A DNA stretch of 9,807 bases from positions 1 to 9,807 of the forward strand of contig JAHFTN010000058.1 in assembly GCA_023269365.1 (NCBI GenBank), in the 5' to 3' direction. The DNA comes from Chlamydiota bacterium (GTDB lineage: Bacteria > Chlamydiota > Chlamydiia > Chlamydiales > Rhabdochlamydiaceae). A program made the position numbers and the translations under genes. Of the stretch, positions 1-5,267 are shown piece after piece; positions within the stretch are counted from its first letter, which is position 1, and each line of letters starts with the position of its first letter. The notes beneath the pieces were generated by a model, which did no database searches, was not told the DNA's origin, and worked only from the letters and a program-made list of their open reading frames with translations.

Positions 1-2
1 AA

Positions 3-191
3 GAAACAGAGTATCAAAAGATTCGTAATAAAAGCAATCATCGATTTAAATTGGGTCAGAAGCGCTTGCCAAACTATACCCAAACAACCTCAAAAGTTGG
101 GTTTCCTCGGCGTCGCCAGCCGCTGAATTTGAGTCCCCCTGCATCGCCCAACTTATTCAAGTTGGGCTGCTTCGGGGCCGGCTGCGCCTGA
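3..191 (+). other. Open frame from left edge, possible gene tail
   Basis: A reading frame enters from the left edge and stays open to a TGA at 189-191. Its first 23 or so codons are polar and basic (ETEYQKIRNK...), which could be the tail of a gene starting outside the window. From about position 74 it runs into the nested palindrome, so its last 39 codons are repeat-derived. A second frame starting at base 1 is also open to a TGA at 122-124, so openness alone proves little. No family was recognised. If a real gene ends here, its natural C-terminus may have been replaced by the repeat. Confidence 0.15.
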
Positions 192-248
192 CTCAAATTC
201 AGGGCGACTCCTTGAGGAAACCCAACTTTTGAGGTTGTTTGGGTATAG
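74..248. repeat. Nested palindromic element of about 175 bp
   Basis: The outer arms, 74-108 and 214-248, are perfect reverse complements over 35 bases. Further paired blocks lie inside: 112-117 with 203-208, 123-135 with 190-202 (13 bp), and a central hairpin 146-154 / 159-167 with loop ATTC. The octamer AAGTTGGG or its complement CCCAACTT occurs four times in alternating orientation (94, 147, 159, 221), so alternative folds are possible. Both strands read the peptide YTQTTSKVGFP through the outer arms. No target-site duplication is visible at the ends. The shape suggests a small non-autonomous palindromic repeat element of the MITE or REP kind, which is inference. No transposase is present. 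Confidence 0.8.
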
Positions 249-257
249 AGGCATCGA

Positions 258-324
258 AAAAGGCGCTCTTGCTGATAAAGCCCTACCCGAATCGGGTAGG
301 GCTTTATCAGCAAGAGCGCCTTTT
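258..324. repeat. 33-bp near-perfect palindrome, terminator-like
   Basis: Arms 258-290 and 292-324 are perfect reverse complements around a single central A at 291. An A-run (257-261) precedes it and TTTT (321-324) ends it, so it has the form of a bidirectional intrinsic terminator, though the stem is far longer than terminators need. It ends only 23 bp before the start codon of the protease gene at 348, and no promoter is visible in that gap. It could be a terminator, a 5' leader hairpin, or a second palindromic repeat element beside the one at 74-248. Confidence 0.85.
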
Positions 325-347
325 CAAATAAAAAATGGAGGTACCGC

Positions 348-1169
348 ATGTCCCTCATCAACTTTTTCGCTTTTCTTTTCCTCGCCTTCGCGCTACTCGC
401 TCCCTGGCTGAGCAAAAAACCTCTGCTGTGGGGGTTTTTTCTCGTCCTGGCTTTAATCTTAGGCGAAGTAGGAGGGATTCTCACTCCCGTTGCTCTATTT
501 GTCGCTGCCGCCTGGGCTATTTTATGGGTGATCTATACCCACCACAAACGAAGCCTGCTAAACACTCTACTTTTTTCTTTAATCGTAATTTTGAGTTTCG
601 GTTTTAAGTTTCAGCTCTTTCCTGGCTTTCACCCCTTTTTCCTCACTCCTAAATTCTCCATCGGGTTTATGACCCCCCTTCTAGGGCTCTTCTCGCTAGC
701 CCTCTTCGTCCCCCTCGCTCGCTCCCTCAAAGAGTGGGGACACGTCTTTACAGGGCTGATATGGGGCGTTTTGGGCATCATTGCTCTAGCCTTCATTGCC
801 TCTGCTACGGGAGCTGTGCACTGGCAATACAAGCTGCCCAGTTTTTTCTTTCCTCGCACCCTCAATAATTTTATTTTTATCTCGATCCCCGAAGAGGCGT
901 TTTACAGAGGATTTTTGCAGCACGAGCTTGCCCACTATTTAAGTCACAAAAAGGGGGGAGGGTGGCTCGCTCTCTTCTTTACCTCCCTCATCTTCACCCT
1001 CGCGCACATCTATTGGAGCCCCACTCTCCCCATTTTAGCCTTTGTCTTTTTGGCGAGCTTGCTCTATGGTTGGGTCTATATGAAATCGGGGAAAATCGAG
1101 AGCGCCATCCTGTGCCATTTTTTACTCAATTGCGTCCATATGACCTTCTTTTCTTACCACGCTTTATGA
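348..1169 (+). CDS. CPBP-family intramembrane metalloprotease
   Basis: 273-residue multi-pass membrane protein of the CPBP/Rce1-like (ABI, CAAX-protease) family. All three family motifs are visible: EEAFYR with E182, E183 and R187; FTLAH ending in H220; and HFLLN with H257 and N261. These glutamates and histidines form the active site in the family. About eight hydrophobic segments can be seen, for example near 4-20, 25-43, 46-63, 69-88, 104-123, 132-152, 204-221 and 226-245, so it should lie in the inner membrane with the catalytic half at the C-terminus. The start is supported by GGAGG at 337-341, six bases before the ATG; another ATG at 335 is in a different frame. Bacterial members take part in peptide maturation, bacteriocin immunity or membrane-protein cleavage; the substrate here cannot be told. 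The gene lies right behind a terminator-like palindrome and no promoter was found for it. Confidence 0.88.
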   Translation: MSLINFFAFLFLAFALLAPWLSKKPLLWGFFLVLALILGEVGGILTPVALFVAAAWAILWVIYTHHKRSLLNTLLFSLIVILSFGFKFQLFPGFHPFFLTPKFSIGFMTPLLGLFSLALFVPLARSLKEWGHVFTGLIWGVLGIIALAFIASATGAVHWQYKLPSFFFPRTLNNFIFISIPEEAFYRGFLQHELAHYLSHKKGGGWLALFFTSLIFTLAHIYWSPTLPILAFVFLASLLYGWVYMKSGKIESAILCHFLLNCVHMTFFSYHAL

Positions 1170-1175
1170 AGGTTC

Positions 1176-1203
1176 TTGACTAATTTCGTATATGTCGTAA
1201 AAT
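1176..1203 (+). promoter_or_regulatory. Predicted promoter of the ATPase gene
   Basis: TTGACT at 1176-1181 (5 of 6 to the -35 consensus) and TAAAAT at 1198-1203 (5 of 6 to the -10) are separated by 16 bp. The promoter begins 7 bp after the protease stop codon and would start transcription near 1210, about 50 bp before the ATPase start codon. Confidence 0.6.
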
Positions 1204-1223
1204 AGTCATGACTGTTTTACGAC
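1194..1223. promoter_or_regulatory. 30-bp palindrome over the -10 region, likely operator
   Basis: GTCGTAAAA (1194-1202) pairs with TTTTACGAC (1215-1223), and the centre AGTCATGACT (1204-1213) is itself a perfect palindrome. The only imperfection is T1203 opposite G1214. The dyad covers the predicted -10 box and start site, the position expected for a repressor operator. No T-run follows on either strand, so it is not a typical terminator. Binding by the downstream ATPase, which has a helix-turn-helix-like segment, is speculative. Confidence 0.65.
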
Positions 1224-1260
1224 ACCCCTTAAAACGGTCAAAATAAATTTAAGTGATTAA

Positions 1261-2475
1261 ATGAAAAGGTGTTACGAAAGTATTATAGAAGAGCACTTTC
1301 TCCAGAATAGACAGATGCTCTTTCTTGTCGGGCCAAGACAGGTGGGAAAAACAACGACCAGCCTGGAAGTGGCATCCCCGAGACCTAATACATTTTATTT
1401 AAGTTGGGACTCTCAAGAGGATCGGCGCCTAATTTTAAAGGGACCAGATACCGTGGCAACGGCACTCGAACTTCAAACCCTAAAGCTGGAGGAGGGGGTC
1501 TCATTTGTCATTTTCGATGAATTGCATAAATATCGAAAATGGAAAACTTTTCTCAAAGGTTTTTTCGATAAGCATTCTAAAAAAGTGCAAATTCTTGTTA
1601 CTGGGAGCGCTCGTTTAGACGTCTACAAAGCAGGTGGAGACAGTTTAATGGGTCGCTATTTCCTCTACCGCCTTCACCCCTTGTCTGTCGCTGAAATCCT
1701 CTCTCCTCCCTTAAGAAACACAGAACTTGGACCTCCCAAAGAAATAGAGGAGAAGCTTTTGCAGACACTTTTGCAATTTGGAGGGTTCCCTGAACCCTTT
1801 TTAAAACAAGACCCTTTTTTTTATTCAAAATGGAATCGGCTTAGAATGCATCAGCTGTTTGTAGAAGATTTAAGAGATTTAACAAAAATCCAAGATTTTG
1901 GATCGATGGAGGTGCTTGCTGAACTGCTTCAACACCAAGCGGGGAAGTTAACTACCTACTCCTCCTTGGCAAACAAAATTAACGTCTCTGTAGACACGGT
2001 GAAGCGATGGACAAAAATCCTCAAATCATTCTATTACTGCTTTACGATTCCACCTTGGACAAAGAACGTGACGCGCTCACTTATCAAAGAACCAAAAGTA
2101 TTTCTTTGGGATTGGTCTTTAGTGGAAGATCCAGGAGCTCGCATTGAAAACTTCATCGCTTCCCATCTGTTAAAAGCCGTGCATTTCTGGACAGATCGGG
2201 GTTTTGGAGAGTATGGCCTTTATTTTCTAAGAGACAAGGAAAAAAGGGAGGTCGATTTTCTTGTTTCAAAAAACAAAAAACCTTGGTTTCTCGTAGAGGT
2301 GAAAAAGTCGGAAAGCAAGGGTCTTTCAAAATCTCTATACTATTTCCAAGAAATGACTAAAGCTCCCCATGCATTTCAAGTTGCTTTTGATCTCGACTAT
2401 GTGGACAAAGATTGTTTTTCTGTTACAGAACCCGTTATCGTTCCCGCCAAAACGTTCCTTTCTCAGTTAATTTAA
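1261..2475 (+). CDS. AAA-family ATPase with DUF4143 domain
   Basis: 404 residues with the layout of the AAA_14/DUF4143 family. Walker A is GPRQVGKTT from G24; Walker B is VIFDELHKY with D86 and E87; a sensor-like TGSAR follows at 114-118, then the typical GRYFLYRLHPLS at 131-142. Residues about 230-258 (LTTYSSLANKINVSVDTVKR) look like a winged helix-turn-helix. The C-terminus has a PD-(D/E)XK nuclease-like pattern: EVDFLV at 330-335 with D332, then EVKK at 346-349 with E346 and K348. The family is common, often mobile or present in many copies, and its role is poorly known; DNA binding or an accessory defence-like role is possible. The ATG is preceded only by a weak AAGTGA. The gene has its own promoter and palindrome upstream and ends 11 bp before the aspartokinase, so the two may share a transcript. 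All key motifs are intact, so it is probably functional. Confidence 0.85.
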   Translation: MKRCYESIIEEHFLQNRQMLFLVGPRQVGKTTTSLEVASPRPNTFYLSWDSQEDRRLILKGPDTVATALELQTLKLEEGVSFVIFDELHKYRKWKTFLKGFFDKHSKKVQILVTGSARLDVYKAGGDSLMGRYFLYRLHPLSVAEILSPPLRNTELGPPKEIEEKLLQTLLQFGGFPEPFLKQDPFFYSKWNRLRMHQLFVEDLRDLTKIQDFGSMEVLAELLQHQAGKLTTYSSLANKINVSVDTVKRWTKILKSFYYCFTIPPWTKNVTRSLIKEPKVFLWDWSLVEDPGARIENFIASHLLKAVHFWTDRGFGEYGLYFLRDKEKREVDFLVSKNKKPWFLVEVKKSESKGLSKSLYYFQEMTKAPHAFQVAFDLDYVDKDCFSVTEPVIVPAKTFLSQLI

Positions 2476-2486
2476 GCAAGATACCT

Positions 2487-3266
2487 ATGAAAAAAATTGT
2501 CATTTTAAAATTTGGGGGAGCGTCCGTTGCGAGCGCGCAACATTTTTCCCAAATTGCCGATATCATTGTGCACAAGAGTCAAGAGGCAAAAGTTGTCGTT
2601 GTAGTGAGTGCGATGGGGAACACGACCGATCAGCTCCTCTCTCTTGCCAAAGAGGTGCATCCCTGCCCGCCACCAAGGGAGCAAGATATGTTGGTGAGCG
2701 TAGGGGAGAGGATCAGCATCGCCCTTCTTGCGATGGCACTGCACCTAAAGGGAAGGGAGGCGATTAGCTTTACAGGGAGTCAGTCGGGGATCATCACTTC
2801 CTCTAAACATGCCGATGCATCTATTATAGATGTAAAGCCTCACCGAATTTTAAAAGCGCTAGGACAGGGGCATATCGTCATCGTCGCGGGTTTTCAGGGG
2901 GTATCTCAGGAGGGGGAGATCACTACCTTGGGACGTGGGGGTTCAGATACAACGGCGGTCGCCTTGGGAGTTGCCCTTAGAGCGTCTAAAGTGAAATTTT
3001 ACAAAGATGTCGGGGGAATTTATGCAAAAGATCCGAAGCTAGACCCCACAGCCACTCTATTTACTAGGATGTCTTTTGAAGAGGCTCTTGCCCTTTTAGA
3101 ACAAGGGGGAAAGGTGTTGCATTCGAGATGTGTGAAGTTAGCAGCCAAAAATACACTGCCTTTGCACGTCCTCTCTTTCTATGACCCCTACTTAAAGCAG
3201 CATCAAGGCACCCTAATTGGGCCTCAGGAAAGAGAGTTTGAAATACCGCTTCTTTTCGAGCAGTAA
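2487..3266 (+). CDS. lysC: Aspartokinase, catalytic domain only
   Basis: 259-residue amino-acid kinase that phosphorylates L-aspartate with ATP, the first step towards diaminopimelate, lysine, threonine and methionine. KFGGASV at 8-14, SVGER at 71-75, GRGGSDTTA at 149-157 and KDVGGIYAKDPK at 173-184 are the classic aspartokinase nucleotide and aspartate sites. The C-terminus holds GTLIG, where the kinase domain normally joins two ACT domains, and the protein ends about 12 residues later. Usual monofunctional enzymes are about 400-450 residues, so the whole regulatory region is absent. The sequence after the stop is a gene on the other strand, so this is not a simple frameshift. I chose the ATG at 2487 because MKKIVILKFGG fits the family start; the frame is open back to an ATG at 2412, but that would overlap the ATPase by 64 bp. 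No strong ribosome binding site is visible, so coupling to the ATPase 11 bp upstream is possible. The symbol follows the family; a paralogue elsewhere may hold that name. Confidence 0.88.
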   Translation: MKKIVILKFGGASVASAQHFSQIADIIVHKSQEAKVVVVVSAMGNTTDQLLSLAKEVHPCPPPREQDMLVSVGERISIALLAMALHLKGREAISFTGSQSGIITSSKHADASIIDVKPHRILKALGQGHIVIVAGFQGVSQEGEITTLGRGGSDTTAVALGVALRASKVKFYKDVGGIYAKDPKLDPTATLFTRMSFEEALALLEQGGKVLHSRCVKLAAKNTLPLHVLSFYDPYLKQHQGTLIGPQEREFEIPLLFEQ

Positions 3267-3269
3267 TAA

Positions 3270-3869
3270 CTATTTCAACCCAAAAATAGCCACGTGGGCA
3301 GTTTGGTAGGCGCGTTTTACAAGAGCAGGAGGAATATAGGAGGCAAGACTCAAAAGATAAAAGCCGATGAGAGGAACGTTAAGCGTTTCGCAGGCGCACA
3401 TAAATCCAATGAAGGTCATTGCAAAGTTGGTTACCTTCATTGCCGTCGTTACCACTTTTTCTGCATAATTTAAGCCCGTTTCTAATTTTGTATAGCGATG
3501 TTTATGAGCCAATTTCTGTAGTCCATGCATGATCAACGGGAAAGCCACGAACATTGCTAGACAAGGAAGTGTCAATTTATCAGCCAACTTACTTGCATGC
3601 AGATAGCGCCCGCCAAAGCTTGCATTTCGTTTCCACGGAAGAGCCCGTTCTGCCGGGCTCAGCATCCCATAATCTAGGATTAAGTCATGCAACAGACTAT
3701 TCACGCTGCCAGCGAGATAGTAGGCCATAGGAATATAATGAATCATTTTAGCTGCTAAGACAAACCGCTGATCGCTTGATTTTTTCTCTAGCCAATGTGC
3801 TGCTGCAATTACAGCTGCTGGAATCGCCCCCCATTGCGCTATAACTGAAGATGGAATGTTAATGCCCAT
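3270..3869 (-). CDS. Hypothetical membrane protein
   Basis: 199 residues, no family recognised. Hydrophobic stretches lie near residues 6-27, 38-58, 99-119, 146-160 and 164-185; the last two form a closely spaced pair with a short turn (CETLNV), then a basic tail. If the organism is chlamydial, such a paired hydrophobic domain recalls inclusion-membrane (Inc) proteins, but the additional hydrophobic segments make an ordinary inner-membrane protein just as likely. No cleavable signal peptide is clear. The start is well supported: AGGAG lies 6 bases before the ATG, and a promoter lies at 3914-3942. The stop codon is 3 bp from that of the convergent aspartokinase, with no terminator hairpin in between. 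Confidence 0.7.
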   Translation of the reverse strand: MGINIPSSVIAQWGAIPAAVIAAAHWLEKKSSDQRFVLAAKMIHYIPMAYYLAGSVNSLLHDLILDYGMLSPAERALPWKRNASFGGRYLHASKLADKLTLPCLAMFVAFPLIMHGLQKLAHKHRYTKLETGLNYAEKVVTTAMKVTNFAMTFIGFMCACETLNVPLIGFYLLSLASYIPPALVKRAYQTAHVAIFGLK

Positions 3870-3897
3870 AATTAACTCCTTGTTTTTATGAGGATAA

Positions 3898-3920
3898 TTA
3901 TAACAATAACATTGTTATAA
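3898..3920. promoter_or_regulatory. 23-bp dyad over the promoter -10 box
   Basis: TTATAACAAT (3898-3907) and ATTGTTATAA (3911-3920) are perfect inverted repeats around AAC. The dyad covers the -10 element and expected start site of the membrane-protein gene, as a repressor site would. It could also act as a weak hairpin at the 5' end of the message. Confidence 0.5.
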
Positions 3921-3942
3921 AACACGAGACTTATGGATTCAA
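3914..3942 (-). promoter_or_regulatory. Predicted promoter of the membrane-protein gene
   Basis: On the minus strand TTGAAT (3942-3937) and TATAAC (3919-3914; 5 of 6 to the -10 consensus) are 17 bp apart. Transcription would start near 3907, leaving a leader of about 38 bases with AGGAG before the ATG at 3869. Confidence 0.55.
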
Positions 3943-3999
3943 TTTTTGAATTATAATAAACAAATATTTATTATATAAAAATCGAATGGGATTTGAAGG

Positions 4000-4025
4000 A
4001 AAAATAGGGCCAGTTTCGCTGGCCC
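4000..4025 (-). terminator. Intrinsic terminator of the small minus-strand gene
   Basis: GGGCCAG (4007-4013) and CTGGCCC (4019-4025) form a GC-rich 7-bp stem with a 5-base loop. On the minus strand it is followed by TATTTTT (4006-4000). It lies 14 bp after the stop codon of the interrupted gene at 4040-4297, which supports that unit having been a real gene on this strand. Confidence 0.8.
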
Positions 4026-4039
4026 GTCTTAGAACCTAC

Positions 4040-4297
4040 TTAAGACTCTAATCTTTCCAGGTTTTTATAGTTTGCAGAAGAGGGTTTCTTATTGGGGTCC
4101 GGCTTGAATAAGTTGCGTATTTTACCAAATACAGAAGCCGCTTTGCTCTTTGGTTGCTCGAAATCAGCACTCCCTGTCGAATCAGAGCGTAGAAGACTTC
4201 CTGGTTTTTTTGGGTTTTTCGCTTGACCAAGTTCACTATACTCAGCTTTACGATATTCATCACGACGAATTGTGTCTCAAGAAATTAAAAAACTCAT
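4040..4297 (-). pseudogene. Small hydrophilic gene with in-frame TGA at codon 7
   Basis: From an ATG at 4297-4295, with GGAG at 4306-4303 five bases upstream, the frame reads MSFLIS, then TGA (4279-4277), then 78 further codons to a TAA at 4042-4040. The downstream part (DTIRRDEYRKAEYSELGQ...NLFKPDPNKKPSS...LERLES) is rich in K, S, N, P and E and looks like a genuine soluble, basic, probably disordered protein. A good start before it and a good terminator after it bracket this frame. No ATG, GTG or TTG lies shortly after the TGA in frame, so reinitiation is not obvious. It may be a recent pseudogene, a sequencing error, or stop readthrough; no selenocysteine element is evident. A different frame at 4048-4263 is open from an ATG but has no ribosome binding site and a less protein-like composition. 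No family was recognised. Confidence 0.55.
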
Positions 4298-4430
4298 ATT
4301 AACTCCATTATTATTTGTTTCATTAAAGGCGTATTTTTACGCCATAGTTACAATTATATTATAATTAAGTTTATATGTGTAGTTATTTTTTAACGGCTAG
4401 CGCTAACTTAACTCGTTCATAATAAGTTAG
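4298..4430 (-). promoter_or_regulatory. AT-rich leader with small dyads
   Basis: This gap lies between the phosphorylase stop and the small interrupted gene. Two overlapping TATAAT boxes occur on the minus strand (4358-4353 and 4363-4358), without a good -35. Between them and the start codon lies a perfect hairpin, GGCGTA-TTTT-TACGCC at 4328-4343. At 4403-4410 and 4423-4430 CTAACTTA and TAAGTTAG form an 8-bp dyad just after the phosphorylase stop; no T-run follows it, so it is at best a weak terminator. Confidence 0.35.
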
Positions 4431-5162
4431 TTAATACTTGGTCGCATTGAGAGCAATATCAAGTAAAATCTTTAAACTGCGATCGACTTTTTTCTCTTCG
4501 AGATGGGGTTGCCAGACGAGGTCGGAAGGGGAGTCGCTGATGGTAAAAAGGGCTCCCAAATCGACCTGGTAGAAGTGGGCTACGGCAAAAAGAGCTGCCG
4601 CCTGCATTTCTACTGTAATGATCCCCTCTTTTTGGTACCGCTGCACCTCTTCTTGAGTTTGCTGATAAAAGCGCTCTGTTGTCCAGGTGCTGCCGATGTG
4701 GTAGGGGTGCTCTGCTTTTTTAAGCTCTTGAAGGAGTTTATTCGTCATCCTGCGGGGGGCATGGATATATTTTGCTAAAGGCAGGTAATGGGGAGAGGTC
4801 TCCTCATCGCGAATCGCCTTTTCGCAAAGGACGATATCCCCAATGACCGCCTTTGCCTGTAGCGTTCCGGCAATGCCAATCGAAATGAATTGCTCCACGC
4901 CCCAGGTGATCAGTTCTTCCATCTTAGATGCGATCGTGAAAGCTCCACCCCCAAAATCCCCGATGGCAACGCCAGGATAATCGGTAAGGAAATACAGTTT
5001 TGAAAAACGCCCATCGCAGCTCTTATGAGAGAGGGAACTGAGTACTCCCTTGAGAAAATCGCCCCCGTAGCAAAAAATGACAGTTTTGGGGGGAGAAGTA
5101 GTGGGAAGTCTGCGGGAGAGAAGAGAAGAGCACTCCTGTTTTTCTTCAAACTGAGGGGGCAT
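4431..5162 (-). CDS. Nucleoside phosphorylase family protein
   Basis: 243 residues of the purine/uridine phosphorylase superfamily (PNP_UDP_1), cytosolic enzymes that split nucleosides with phosphate to base and ribose-1-phosphate. Visible signatures are SIGIAGT at 94-100, GDIVL at 108-112, AIRDEETSPHYLP at 116-128 (close to the RDEGTSYHYLP of uridine-type enzymes), TTERFY at 161-166, TVEMQAAALFAVA at 183-195 and SDSPSD at 209-214 with the likely catalytic D210. The usual EME at the ribose site is EMQ here (185-187). The first 25 residues are not typical of the family and may be an extension. AGAGG four bases before the ATG supports the start. It shares direction with the flavoprotein 105 bp upstream but probably has its own promoter. 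Purine, uridine or related specificity (for example MTA or AMP nucleosidase relatives) cannot be settled from sequence alone. Confidence 0.82.
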   Translation of the reverse strand: MPPQFEEKQECSSLLSRRLPTTSPPKTVIFCYGGDFLKGVLSSLSHKSCDGRFSKLYFLTDYPGVAIGDFGGGAFTIASKMEELITWGVEQFISIGIAGTLQAKAVIGDIVLCEKAIRDEETSPHYLPLAKYIHAPRRMTNKLLQELKKAEHPYHIGSTWTTERFYQQTQEEVQRYQKEGIITVEMQAAALFAVAHFYQVDLGALFTISDSPSDLVWQPHLEEKKVDRSLKILLDIALNATKY

Positions 5163-5178
5163 AAGGCCTCTTTTCTTT

Positions 5179-5208
5179 ATCCTAATTTCGGCCTGTATTT
5201 TTTCTCAA
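5179..5208 (-). promoter_or_regulatory. Possible promoter of the phosphorylase gene
   Basis: On the minus strand TTGAGA (5208-5203; 5 of 6) and TAGGAT (5184-5179; 4 of 6) are 18 bp apart, just upstream of the AGAGG ribosome binding site. The -10 box is only about 16 bp from the start codon, which leaves a very short leader, so confidence is low. Confidence 0.28.
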
Positions 5209-5267
5209 GCAATTAAAGTTTTTTTACTTTGCACGACAGCATTTCCTTAATTCTAAGGAAAAGTCTC

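Noticed and set aside
74..484. 136-codon minus-strand frame through the palindrome and the protease start
   Set aside because: It is antisense to the well-supported protease gene and its C-terminal half is only the nested repeat; no ribosome binding site or family match.
4048..4263. 71-codon minus-strand frame starting MMNIVKLS
   Set aside because: No ribosome binding site; the overlapping frame from 4297 has a good one, better composition and ends just before the terminator.
5242..5261. Dyad TTTCCTTA/TAAGGAAA after the flavoprotein stop as a terminator
   Set aside because: The stem is AT-rich and no T-run follows on the minus strand, so it is not a convincing terminator.
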